A program made the position numbers and the translations under genes. A DNA stretch of 59,317 nt from Pyrinomonadaceae bacterium. GTDB taxonomy: Bacteria; Acidobacteriota; Blastocatellia; Pyrinomonadales; Pyrinomonadaceae. The DNA lies in assembly GCA_025922875.1 (NCBI GenBank), contig JAICGZ010000004.1, positions 1 to 59,317 of the forward strand, read 5' to 3'. Positions 19,301 through 27,627 of this stretch are shown here, piece after piece (positions within the stretch are counted from its first letter, which is position 1; each line of letters opens with the position of its first letter). The notes under the pieces were generated by a model that saw only the letters and a program-made list of their open reading frames with translations, was not told the DNA's origin and did no database searches.

Positions 19301-22300
19301 GCCGCGAGACGTTGAAACAGGTGCGCTTCTTCCGAATCGATCTTGAGGTGACTCATCTCGACCTGTGCCTTGGTCCAGGCCAGACGAAGCTCGCGTTCGA
19401 AGATGTTTGGATCGTGATACTTGTCAGCTAGGGCAAGCGCTTCTTCACGCGAATGCGCGACGGCCGTGCTGAACGTGCAGCTAACCGTTTGATTAGGTTG
19501 AATTCTCACGCGCCGCCGCAAACTGAAAACCGGGTCGAGCACTGCGCCTGTGGTATTAGAAAGCGGACGATCTTCCATTACCGCGATCGGGTTATTTACT
19601 GTTCGTCCGCGTCCAAGAAATCTGCCACGATCTGTTTCATACTGGACCGCGCCGACCAGTTCGCCTTCCGCAACTACCACGTGCACTCCCCAAATCGGGC
19701 GATCCTCAGGCGAGCGCCGGCGCCGGTTGGCCAGAATGGCGTTTTCACTGAGGAAAAATTCAGTCTCAACGAAGAGATTGCTGAATGCCTGGTGTGCAGC
19801 ATCCGCCTCGGGAGTGGCGAGCACAACCTCTGCATAGCTGGTTAATTCAATCTCGCGAACGCGCGTTGAGTTGTTAGTGAGAGATACTCGCCGTACTTCG
19901 GCGTTGTCTTCGGCGGAAACAACGACCTCCATTCGCGTGGAGATGCCTGAGTCAGTGCGGCGAAAGTCTGCTTTGTCTTCTGAAAACGCGACCTGGTACG
20001 ACTGTGGCTTCTGGCGTACCGGCTGATGTCCGGCGGACCAGACCATGCCACTTCGCACATCGCGCAGGTAAACAAATGCACCCCAGTTGTCCCTGGTGAC
20101 GTCTTCGCGCCAACGCGTTACCGCATTCCCTTCGCAACGCGAATAACCTGACCCGGCGGTCGTGATCATTACGTTGTAAGTTCCATTCGAAAGCAACTGT
20201 GTGCGTGGCGTGCTGTAGTCTGCAGTCTCGTAAACACGTGTAATCATACCGAGATTTGTTTGGGCCACCCTTCCGGTCAATACTTCTTCGGCGCGTGGAT
20301 GAGCAGCGGGCACTCCAACTGGAATTCTCTCTTGCAAGAGCAACTCAGTCGCTTGCACCGCAGGGTCCGAGTGAAAACGCCGCTCAGCCAGACCTTCATG
20401 CAGGATATTCGCGAGTGAGACGAGACTCATTCCCTGATGATGAGTCATAAAGGCTCGGATCAGGACTGACTTCTGGCCTTCCGGCAATCGCTCGGCCGTG
20501 TAGTCAACCGACTCGTAGAAGCCGTAGGGACCAAGCGCGCCTTCGTTTTTTAACCGGCGCAGGTTATTCATTGCCGATGCCGGATCGACCGTGACCGCCA
20601 GCATCGTTGCGTAAGGAGCGACGACGAGATCTTCGATCAAGCCACGCTTAAGTCCCAGACCGGGAACGCCGAATGGTCCATACTGATAATTGAATTGAAG
20701 ATCGCGGACGTTGTAAGCAGCTTCTGAAATGCCCCATGGAACACCACGCTCCTGCCCGTAATCAATTTGCCGCTCGACGACTGTTCGGTAAGTCTCCGCT
20801 AATAACGTGGCCGGATAATTACGCATCACTAGTAGCGGCATCAGGTATTCGAACATCGTGCCGGTCCAGGAGATCAGCGCGCGTCCGCCGTCAACCCTGG
20901 TGAGTGCGCGGCCCATGCGGAACCAGTGTTCCTGAGGTACGTCGCCTTTCGCTATACCGACGAAACTCGCGAGGCGTGCCTCTGAAGCGAGCAGATCGTA
21001 ATAAGAGTTGTCGGCCCGTGAGGCGGTGACGTTGTAACCGATCGTAAACAACTTACGCTCGACATCGAAGAGAAACGAGAAGTCCATCTCATCGACGATT
21101 TGATCGCATCGCCGCGCCAGGCGGCTCAGACGCGACAACATGTCTGACGAAGCACGGGCTGATTGTTCCAGCGCCTTTGTCAGTCGCGAAGCTGTTTGAG
21201 CGAGAGCTTCGGACGCGTGCTCCTGCATCGCGGAAAGTTGGACGAGCGCGTTGTCGCAGAGTTGTGGCGCCTCGGCGAGTGTGGGCACGCTTTGCAGAAG
21301 CTTGAGTATTGACGCCCAGTCTTTGTCCGAAGCCGCAGGTTCGGTTTCAATCAGTGGCAGCAAGCGGCACCAGTTGGTGAGCGCTTCGGCATCTCTTACA
21401 CGAGAGCCGACCTGGTGTTGCAGCGCGCCCACCCACGAACGCAATTCTTTGAAACTTATTTCGCCATGCTCCTGGACCAACGCGTTAACGATATCTTCAA
21501 TTTCAGAAGCACGACGTTTCAAAGAATCAAGCAGCACAATCCATGACGACAAACTATCACCGGGATCAGTCTTTAGTAATTGGCGGCAAGCGGCGATCTC
21601 GTCCTGTAACTCCCTCACGGTCACAACTTCAGTGCGTTGTCGAGCACTGCCCAAACGTGCTGCTTCCACCGTAATCGCGTCGATGGTGTCTGTGAATCCC
21701 TGGATAACATACTGATCAAACAACCTGTTTTCAGGAAACTCGATAAAGGCTTGCTTGACTGCGATCAGATGTCCCGCTAGATTGCCGCTATCCACGGTGG
21801 AGATGTATTGCGGCGATAGTGGTTCGAGCGTATTCGTGTTGTACCAGTTGAAATAGTGACCATGAAAGCGTCCCAACTGCGCCATCGTAGAGAACGTCAG
21901 TTCTTCTCGTTCAACTAACTCCAGTGCGCCCACGTAGCCGAGATCGTTCGCCGAGGAGGTAGCCAACAACAACAAGCCGATGTTTGTGGGAGAAGTGCGA
22001 TGCGCTACGACCGGCGTGGGATCTTCCTGAAAATTATCCGGCGGCAACCAGTTGTCTTCAGCGCCTACGAAAGCCTCAAAGAAGCGCCAGGTCCGGCGAA
22101 CAATCAAACGCGCAAACTTCTTGTCTTCCGCGCTCAACAACTTCTGTTCTAACGGTCGCGGTTTGCTAACCCAATAAGCAATCAGCGGCGACACGATCCA
22201 AATCGCGAAGAGCGCGCCCATGACGGGCAGCGCCGCCGGCTTTAGAGTCAAGGTGAGACCAAGCGCAACCAACGTCAACACTAAAGACGGCAGCATGAAC

Positions 22301-25119
22301 TTAACGAACGATCCAAGATCGTGTCGCGTGGATCTCTCAGCTTCTGCTGCTGACACCCACTCGAGCAGCTTCTTTCGTGAGATCAGTTGCCGGTACAGCG
22401 AGCGAATGATCGCATCGCACATCAGCCACGTCTGGTGCGGCAGAAAAATGAACGAGAGCGCTATCTGTGCCGCGTTCGTGCGAAAGTCACCCCAGAGACT
22501 GTAAAAGTGGCTGGTCCACGGAATACCGCGAGGATGAATCAGCAGACCCGTCGCCACGTGCAAATCAACAGGGAACGCGATTGTCAAGAAAACAAAAAGA
22601 CACCAGATGAGCGACGACCCGGGAAAGATTGTGCATGCAGCGACAAGCCACAGGAACAACGAGGGAGCAACGAGGCTGCGACGGAGATTGTCGAAAATCT
22701 TCCAGCGCGCGACCGCCGGAAGCACGTTGCGAACCTGGCGACCGTAACCATCAGGTACAGTAGGGAAAATCCAGCGCGCGATTTGCCAATCACCGCGGGT
22801 CCATCGATGCAAGCGTTTCGCGTAGGCTTCGTATGACCCCGGATAGTCATCGAGAAGCTCGATATCGGTGGTCAGGGCCGCACGTGCAAACAAGCATTCG
22901 AAAAGATCGTGACTGAGCAGGGTATTGGGAGGTACGCGGTTCTCGAGCGTGTCTTGAAAAGCGTCGACATCGTATAGACCTTTGCCGGTGAAGCTTCCTT
23001 CGCCGAAGAAGTCCTGGTAGACGTCTGACACTGCCGTCGTGTAAGGATCGATTCCGGTATAGCCGGAAAAGATCTGAACAAACTTTGAACGTGACGCGCT
23101 GCCAAGCGAGATGCTGACGCGTGGTTGCAGAATGCCGTATCCGTACGTGACAAGATTTCTTGATGGATCGATCCGCGGCTGATTAAGCGGATGAATTGCG
23201 GCGCCTACGAGTTTGCGAGCGACGTCGCGAGGAAGTTGCGTGTCTGAGTCGAGTGTGATGACGTAACGAATCTTTCTTAGCAAAGCGTCATCAGCAGTGC
23301 GCACGACGAAGCTGGTGTCGATGGCGCCGCGCAGTAAGCGATTGAACTCTTCGAGTTTGCCGCGTTTTCGCTCCCATCCCATCCATTTATTTTCACCGGG
23401 GTTCCACTGTCGCCGCCGGTGAAAAAGGTGAAACCGATCTCCGGCATGTTTTCGATTGAGTGCGTCGATACTGCTTTGCGCAATCGCGAGCAGATGTGAA
23501 TCCGTCGCTGTTTCTTCCGACTCTGCATCCGGAAAATCGCCGAGTAAGGCAAAGTAAATATGGTTGTCTTGATTGGCGAGATAGTGAACTTCGAGTCGTT
23601 CGACGAGTTCTTGCACCTGCGAGTCGTTCAGGAAAATCGTCGGCACCACAACAAAGGTGGCGGCATCTTCGGGAATGCCGCGCGCGGTGTCCATCCTTGG
23701 CAGCAGACGCGGCGGAAAGAAATGCGTGAGGTCCCAATTCAGCACTGTGAGCGCGAGATCGCTGGCGGGAATGAGGGCCAGTAATCCCGTCAGAATTAGG
23801 AACCGCCAATCGCCTCCGTAGCTAGACGTGAAGTAAAGCAGGAAGCTCAGGATCAGCAGTGTCAGGAACGTGAGTGTGCCGAGATAAACCGCGGTAGCAT
23901 GTCGCAACAGAAAACGTCTGAAACGTTCCGCGGTTCGTGGTTGATAATCGAAAGTGTTTTCCAGTTGCGTCAAGCCGGCGTCGATCAGGTAGTAGCCGAC
24001 ATGTTTTTGAGCGCCCTCGCCTTTGGTTTGGGCGGCGAGATCCACGGCAGCCTGGCCGATTTCGAGTTCGCTTGCTCGTGTACGTTTGCTGATTCGTTCG
24101 ATTACGTGCCGGTAACGATCGCGGGAGGCAAACTCCATCCGCGAATAAACGCCCGCCGGATCCTTTCCCAGCAGCGGCTCGATGAGACTGACCTCTTCGA
24201 AGAAATCATTCCAGTCGAGCGTTGAGAGCAGGCGCATGCTGGTGATGATGTTTCCGACAGTGACCTGCGCCGCTGCTTGTCGCTGGTGTTCGGAGTGAAT
24301 CGTCTGTTCGACGCTCGTGCCTTGCTGCACTAACTGCTTTTCGATCCAGTCCATCACCGGTATGACTGAAGGGTGCTGTTCGCGAAGCCTTTGGACCAGT
24401 TGGACTAGGAACGTTTGCCGTAACTCTTCCTGCTTTCCGACTCGCTCGTTTAGAAACGACATGACGTTCGCCGGCTGAAGTGAAGCAACTTCAAGCAGTT
24501 TATCGGCGAGTTCGTCGGCCTCATCGCGTTCGGCACGTGCACGCGCGATGGCGACGGCGAGACGGCGAAGGTTTTCCACCAGCGCGAGGCGCAAAGTGAT
24601 TGCGACGGCCCATAGTTCGCCAATCGAAAGTGGCGCTACGGTTTGGTAAGCGCGGATAAACCTTTGCAGCGTATGTGTGTCGAGACGCGAATCCGTGTGG
24701 GCGATTAGCGCGAGCGCGACCGAATAGATTCGCGGGTAATCTTGCAGTTCGCCCTCGGCGAGTTTAGGCAATTCGTGGTAGTAACTCCTGGGAAGGTCCT
24801 GACGAATCGCGCGCAGCTGTTCTTCGACAATGTGGTAGTTGTCTACAAGCCATTCAGCGGCAGGTGAAATTGCCCGGCCTTGACGAAGCGCCTCGACGAG
24901 TGCGCGGTAAGCGGATTCGAGTTTGCGGCCGTTGTCTTCGAGGCGGGGCAACAGTTGTGCGCGCCCCTTGCGAGTGACGGTTTTGTGTTTGGCTGCGAGT
25001 GTTTGAGCGTATTGCTCGAGGCGTTCGACGCTGAAGAACTCCGCCTGAAACGGCTTCTCCTCAGCATAGCCGGCGGGCTTGCGGGCAAATGAAAATAGCG
25101 ATTCGACGAGCTCCGTCAT
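16318..25119 (-). CDS. ndvB: Cyclic beta-1,2-glucan synthase (NdvB/ChvB/Cgs type)
   Basis: 2933 aa from ATG 25119 (the track start at 25194 is in repeat DNA), close to the roughly 2830-2870 aa of rhizobial enzymes. It makes cyclic beta-1,2-glucan from UDP-glucose at the inner membrane. Order: N-terminal helical region; membrane helices near 405-450; GT84 glycosyltransferase with TLDSDTQLP (near 620) and RWTRGDWQ; further membrane pairs; glucoamylase-like domain (NYQYGPFGVPGLGLKRG, near 1470); then two beta-sandwich regions and a GH94 phosphorylase domain with GGGDWNDGMNRVG (near 2595, catalytic Asp). It is self-contained: the export gene (ndvA type) is not adjacent. Periplasmic cyclic glucans serve in osmoadaptation and host interaction in Alphaproteobacteria; the role here is inferred. 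Confidence 0.95.
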   Translation of the reverse strand: MTELVESLFSFARKPAGYAEEKPFQAEFFSVERLEQYAQTLAAKHKTVTRKGRAQLLPRLEDNGRKLESAYRALVEALRQGRAISPAAEWLVDNYHIVEEQLRAIRQDLPRSYYHELPKLAEGELQDYPRIYSVALALIAHTDSRLDTHTLQRFIRAYQTVAPLSIGELWAVAITLRLALVENLRRLAVAIARARAERDEADELADKLLEVASLQPANVMSFLNERVGKQEELRQTFLVQLVQRLREQHPSVIPVMDWIEKQLVQQGTSVEQTIHSEHQRQAAAQVTVGNIITSMRLLSTLDWNDFFEEVSLIEPLLGKDPAGVYSRMEFASRDRYRHVIERISKRTRASELEIGQAAVDLAAQTKGEGAQKHVGYYLIDAGLTQLENTFDYQPRTAERFRRFLLRHATAVYLGTLTFLTLLILSFLLYFTSSYGGDWRFLILTGLLALIPASDLALTVLNWDLTHFFPPRLLPRMDTARGIPEDAATFVVVPTIFLNDSQVQELVERLEVHYLANQDNHIYFALLGDFPDAESEETATDSHLLAIAQSSIDALNRKHAGDRFHLFHRRRQWNPGENKWMGWERKRGKLEEFNRLLRGAIDTSFVVRTADDALLRKIRYVITLDSDTQLPRDVARKLVGAAIHPLNQPRIDPSRNLVTYGYGILQPRVSISLGSASRSKFVQIFSGYTGIDPYTTAVSDVYQDFFGEGSFTGKGLYDVDAFQDTLENRVPPNTLLSHDLFECLFARAALTTDIELLDDYPGSYEAYAKRLHRWTRGDWQIARWIFPTVPDGYGRQVRNVLPAVARWKIFDNLRRSLVAPSLFLWLVAACTIFPGSSLIWCLFVFLTIAFPVDLHVATGLLIHPRGIPWTSHFYSLWGDFRTNAAQIALSFIFLPHQTWLMCDAIIRSLYRQLISRKKLLEWVSAAEAERSTRHDLGSFVKFMLPSLVLTLVALGLTLTLKPAALPVMGALFAIWIVSPLIAYWVSKPRPLEQKLLSAEDKKFARLIVRRTWRFFEAFVGAEDNWLPPDNFQEDPTPVVAHRTSPTNIGLLLLATSSANDLGYVGALELVEREELTFSTMAQLGRFHGHYFNWYNTNTLEPLSPQYISTVDSGNLAGHLIAVKQAFIEFPENRLFDQYVIQGFTDTIDAITVEAARLGSARQRTEVVTVRELQDEIAACRQLLKTDPGDSLSSWIVLLDSLKRRASEIEDIVNALVQEHGEISFKELRSWVGALQHQVGSRVRDAEALTNWCRLLPLIETEPAASDKDWASILKLLQSVPTLAEAPQLCDNALVQLSAMQEHASEALAQTASRLTKALEQSARASSDMLSRLSRLARRCDQIVDEMDFSFLFDVERKLFTIGYNVTASRADNSYYDLLASEARLASFVGIAKGDVPQEHWFRMGRALTRVDGGRALISWTGTMFEYLMPLLVMRNYPATLLAETYRTVVERQIDYGQERGVPWGISEAAYNVRDLQFNYQYGPFGVPGLGLKRGLIEDLVVAPYATMLAVTVDPASAMNNLRRLKNEGALGPYGFYESVDYTAERLPEGQKSVLIRAFMTHHQGMSLVSLANILHEGLAERRFHSDPAVQATELLLQERIPVGVPAAHPRAEEVLTGRVAQTNLGMITRVYETADYSTPRTQLLSNGTYNVMITTAGSGYSRCEGNAVTRWREDVTRDNWGAFVYLRDVRSGMVWSAGHQPVRQKPQSYQVAFSEDKADFRRTDSGISTRMEVVVSAEDNAEVRRVSLTNNSTRVREIELTSYAEVVLATPEADAAHQAFSNLFVETEFFLSENAILANRRRRSPEDRPIWGVHVVVAEGELVGAVQYETDRGRFLGRGRTVNNPIAVMEDRPLSNTTGAVLDPVFSLRRRVRIQPNQTVSCTFSTAVAHSREEALALADKYHDPNIFERELRLAWTKAQVEMSHLKIDSEEAHLFQRLAARIVYSDPSLRPTPHVLALNTKAQSSLWAYGISGDLPIVVVRINKAGDMRTVRKLVRGHEYLHYKGLKTDLVILNDTPTSYLQSLQQELDTIVRTSGLQALQDKPGGVYLRQADQIPEADRILLHAVARVVVVAERGSFEAQIERRRVEEPLPPPFVPRLPSQTYPEITVAPPDLSFFNGLGGFHQGGREYVTVLGSEQWTPAPWCNVIGNAVEFGFQITETGGGCTWSLNSRENRLTPWSNDAVSDPSGEVVYLRDEDSGSIWSVTPLPIREREPYIIRHGQGYSVFEHTSHGISQELLVFAPLDAPVKISLLRLRNRTGRKRRLTITNYNELVLGVSRSSSAPYIITEIDAPASTIFAKNPFNNEFADRMAFFATSENISSATCDRKEFIGRNSSLETPAALRRTGLAGRDGAGLDPCAAIQTSIELAPNEAREIIFLLGEAESKTAAQSLVANFRQAGPVNAAFEKVLGHWDRLLGTIEVRTPDTALDIMLNRWLLYQALSCRVWARTAFYQSGGAFGFRDQLQDVMALIYSSPEIARAQILLAAAHQFKEGDVQHWWHPPSGRGVRTKISDDLVWLPFVTSVYVNITGDASVLDEVVPFLDQPLLSGDELESYTQPQVSEESASIYEHCARAIDRSLAVGKHGLPLMGGGDWNDGMNRVGHLGKGESVWLGWFLYTTIAAFTPHVDARKQKARGNRYRRHLENLRKALEEKAWDGDWYRRAYFDDGTPLGSARNEECRIDSIAQSWSVISGASDPYRMGRAMAAVEEYLIRRGDGLVILFTPPFDKGSLNPGYIKGYVPGVRENGGQYTHAAIWTMIAYSMLGDGERAGELFALLNPINHSSTRAGLHKYKVEPYVAVGDVYAVPPHNGRGGWTWYTGSAGWMYRAGLESILGFKLQKDRLEINPCVPRWWRDFEITYRRGGAVYRIKVENPLGVSRGVVNVEVDGVVQTDSAFTVVDDEKTHNVRIVMGEPQISADAADQKEEQKSFLS

Positions 25120-25180
25120 GAGATCGAAAGCGGTGCGACAACAAACAAGGTTAGGGGGAGACCTCAGAATATCATTTGTG

Positions 25181-25219
25181 CCACTAAGAAGCACAAAAGG
25201 CGCAAAAGCTTCTTTGTGG
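25181..25219. repeat. Short hairpin, gccacaaag flavour
   Basis: CCACTAAGAAG pairs with CTTCTTTGTGG (one mismatch) around cacaaaaggcgcaaaag. It sits between the divergent ndvB and ruvC starts. Confidence 0.65.
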
Positions 25220-25220
25220 T

Positions 25221-25247
25221 TTTACAGATCTTTGTTTGCTGTATACT
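25221..25247 (+). promoter_or_regulatory. Possible ruvC promoter
   Basis: TTTACA at 25221 and TATACT at 25242 with a 15-nt spacer, 9 nt before the ruvC ATG. The spacer is shorter than ideal, and the transcript would be nearly leaderless. Confidence 0.3.
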
Positions 25248-25255
25248 TCCGCGCC

Positions 25256-25750
25256 ATGCGCGTGTTAGGAATCGATCCGGGCAGCCAGACAATGGGATGG
25301 GGCGTTGTCGATGGCGATGCACGCCGTTACTCACTCGTGGCTTTCGGTTCGATTCGTGCGTCTTCCGCTCTCAGATTTTCTGCGCGCCTGCTGAAGATGT
25401 GCAACGGGTTGGAAGAGGTGATTGCGGAACATCGTCCGGATGGATGTGCTCTTGAAGATGCGTTTCTCGCGACTAACGTCAAAGTCAGCATGAAGCTTGG
25501 GCAAGTGCGCGGTGTTGTGTTGTTATCGGCGGAGCGAGCAGGGTTGGAGATTCATGAGTATTCACCGCGACTCATCAAGCAGACGGTTGTCGGTTACGGC
25601 AACGCGGAGAAGCATCAGGTACAGGAGATGGTGCGTTTGCTGCTCCGGCTGAAGAGCCTTCCGACGCCTCACGATGCGGCGGATGCGTTGGCGGTGGCGA
25701 TCTGCCATTTTCATCACGCGCAGTTTCAAGAGAGAATAGCGGCCGTTTAA
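25256..25750 (+). CDS. ruvC: Crossover junction endodeoxyribonuclease RuvC
   Basis: 164 aa from ATG 25256; the track start at 25079 runs back into ndvB. It resolves Holliday junctions with RuvAB. The acidic active site is complete: Asp in RVLGIDPGSQTMGWG (residue 7), Glu in CALEDAF (near 66) and the Asp pair in HDAADALAVAICH (near 139-142). FATNVKVSMKLGQVRGV is the usual dimer/DNA region. ruvA and ruvB are not in the window. Divergent from ndvB. Confidence 0.96.
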   Translation: MRVLGIDPGSQTMGWGVVDGDARRYSLVAFGSIRASSALRFSARLLKMCNGLEEVIAEHRPDGCALEDAFLATNVKVSMKLGQVRGVVLLSAERAGLEIHEYSPRLIKQTVVGYGNAEKHQVQEMVRLLLRLKSLPTPHDAADALAVAICHFHHAQFQERIAAV

Positions 25751-25803
25751 ATTAATATAGGTCCAATAGGATCTATAACAAACCTCACGATTGGAGAACT
25801 ATC

Positions 25804-26517
25804 ATGAATCCTCACAAGCTCGCACTTTGCCTGCTTCTCATTCTTTTCGCTGCAAACACAATCTTTGCGCAGAGAAAGCCGCCATCAGGCGGTCGTCTCG
25901 CGATCGTGGCTGACGAACGACTCGCAGCCCTGCGCTCGACACCTCAACTAAACGGAAGGCTTTTGCGACGCCTCGGCCGTGGTCGAATGGTTGCAGTCAG
26001 GTCGACAAAGACCAGCGCTGACGGCATCACGTTTTTCCTCGTCAACGTAACTCGCCGCACGCATGGGTGGATCCAACGCGAAGCTATCGTTTCGCCTTCG
26101 CGTTTGGGCGATGATCGAAGGTTGTTACGGCTGATCGAAAGTTCACAAGATTTCGATCGCATCGCACGAGCGCGATTATTTCTCGACCATTTCCCGCGTT
26201 CGTCTTTGCGTCCTGAGGTTCTGTTGTTGCTCGGTGACACGGCCGAACAACTCGCGGCCAAACTCTCGACCGACGCCGCTCGCCGGCTGACGAAAAGCTT
26301 GGGCGACGCACCGGAATTCAGTTATTACCTGAATTACACCGGACTCGATCGTTACAACCGTCACCGAGTCGGATTTGTTTTCGATAAGTCGACCAAACGT
26401 TTCCATTACGACGGCGCCGCGTGGCGGGAACTCATTCGCCGCTACCCAAAGACGATACAAGCCGCCGAAGCGCGGAAGCGTCTGGAGGTGCTTTGCTCTC
26501 ATCTGCGTATGATGTAA
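25804..26517 (+). CDS. Secreted SH3-like protein
   Basis: 237 aa. GGAGAACTATC precedes the ATG. Residues 1-22 are a signal peptide (LALCLLLILFAANTIFAQ). The region from about 30 to 95 resembles a bacterial SH3 domain (AALRSTPQLNGRLLRRLGRGRMVAVRS..., TRRTHGWIQREAI), often a cell-wall or ligand-binding module. The remainder is helical with a Tyr-rich stretch (YYLNYTGLDRYNRH) and a TPR-like end (RYPKTIQAAEARKRLEVL). Exported, function unknown. Follows ruvC by 53 nt. Confidence 0.75.
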   Translation: MNPHKLALCLLLILFAANTIFAQRKPPSGGRLAIVADERLAALRSTPQLNGRLLRRLGRGRMVAVRSTKTSADGITFFLVNVTRRTHGWIQREAIVSPSRLGDDRRLLRLIESSQDFDRIARARLFLDHFPRSSLRPEVLLLLGDTAEQLAAKLSTDAARRLTKSLGDAPEFSYYLNYTGLDRYNRHRVGFVFDKSTKRFHYDGAAWRELIRRYPKTIQAAEARKRLEVLCSHLRMM

Positions 26518-26571
26518 ACTGCGCAAATGCTATTAAGAGTAAGAAAACCTCTACCTCAAGGAGAAAGCAAG

Positions 26572-26940
26572 ATGGGCCTCACACATGTTGCGGTTAGGCT
26601 ACTACATTCAGACGCTAAGGATACGTACAACGCAGATTTTCTCGTTGATACAGGTGCCATGGACACCATGGCTCCGGCCTCCGAACTCAAGAAAATTGGC
26701 ATTCGACCAGTTGGCAAGGACCTTTATGAACTGGCGAATGGGGACATTGTCGAATTCGAGCATGGTAATGCGGAAATAGAGTTTATGGGTGAAATAATCG
26801 GCACTCGTATTCTCTTTGGCCCGGACCACAGTGAGCCGATCCTGGGCGTGATAGCCCTGGAAGCAGCAGGGTTCCTCATCGATCCGAAGAATCAGAGACT
26901 AACAAAGCGTCGGGCGCGCCCGCTGAAACGCGTGGCTTAG
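26572..26940 (+). CDS. Clan AA (retropepsin-like) aspartic protease
   Basis: 122 aa from ATG 26572 (CAAGGAGAAAGC upstream). The catalytic motif FLVDTGAMDTM is near residue 24, followed by the flap-like ELANGDIVEFEHGNAEIEF and the second hydrophobic-Gly motif ILGVIALEAAGFLIDP. One domain only, so it would work as a homodimer like retropepsins. No membrane segment. Bacterial members of this size are often found near toxin-antitoxin genes, but none is adjacent. Substrate unknown. Confidence 0.85.
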   Translation: MGLTHVAVRLLHSDAKDTYNADFLVDTGAMDTMAPASELKKIGIRPVGKDLYELANGDIVEFEHGNAEIEFMGEIIGTRILFGPDHSEPILGVIALEAAGFLIDPKNQRLTKRRARPLKRVA

Positions 26941-27004
26941 CCGAAAAAACATATCGCCGCGCGGGCGATTCCACACTAAACTGCAAAAAATCTGACCTGC
27001 GGGT

Positions 27005-27031
27005 GTTAATAACGCCCCAAACCCTTCGTCT
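27005..27031 (+). promoter_or_regulatory. Candidate ECF-type promoter before sigma gene
   Basis: GTTAA, a 17-nt spacer and CGTCT resemble the AAC/CGTC pattern of ECF-sigma promoters, 26 nt before the sigma factor start. Autoregulation would be usual for this class. Weak evidence from one site. Confidence 0.3.
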
Positions 27032-27057
27032 ATCAGGGTGTAGACGGAGGAAACACC

Positions 27058-27627
27058 TTGCAGGCAGCAGCACTTAAACCCTTGCGATTAGTGACAAACC
27101 AACCCGCCAGCGAATTGGAAACGCTTTTCCAGGCGCACCATAGCCGAGTTTTTCGGACGGCTCAGCGTATCACCGGCAGTGCCGCTGACGCTGAAGATGT
27201 GCTCCAGACCGTCTTCCTGCGCCTGATTAAAGGCCAGGACGATTACGACTGGTCGCGAAACCCCGAAGCTTATCTCTCCCGCGCCGCTATCAACGCATCC
27301 CTGGATCTGTTGCGCAGTCGCACACGCTCGAAAGCCGTGGCGCTCGACGAATCTGAAATCGATTCCATCGCCGGAAGTTTCCGCAGTCCGGAGGCTGTTC
27401 ATGCTGACCGTGAACTGCAGACCCTGGTTCGTCAGGCTGTATCGCGACTGGGAAAAACCGCCGGGGAGATGTTTGTTCTCCGTTACTACGAAGGTTTTGA
27501 TAACAAGGAAATCGCCTCGCTAATGAAAACTTCGCCGCTGGTGGTGGGTGTCGTCCTCCATCGCGCACGTACAAAATTGAAAAAAGAGATTGGGCACTAT
27601 CTGGAGAAACATCATGAAAAGCAATAA
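27058..27627 (+). CDS. ECF-family RNA polymerase sigma factor
   Basis: 189 aa, starting at TTG 27058 with GGAGG 7 nt upstream. Region 2 is visible as ETLFQAHHSRVFRTAQRITGSAADAEDVLQTVFLRL and region 4 as LGKTAGEMFVLRYYEGFDNKEIASLMKTSPLVVGVVLHRARTKLKKEI. There is no sigma-3 domain. It overlaps the next gene by 14 nt; that gene encodes a zinc-containing anti-sigma domain, so the two form the usual regulated pair. Confidence 0.95.
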   Translation: MQAAALKPLRLVTNQPASELETLFQAHHSRVFRTAQRITGSAADAEDVLQTVFLRLIKGQDDYDWSRNPEAYLSRAAINASLDLLRSRTRSKAVALDESEIDSIAGSFRSPEAVHADRELQTLVRQAVSRLGKTAGEMFVLRYYEGFDNKEIASLMKTSPLVVGVVLHRARTKLKKEIGHYLEKHHEKQ

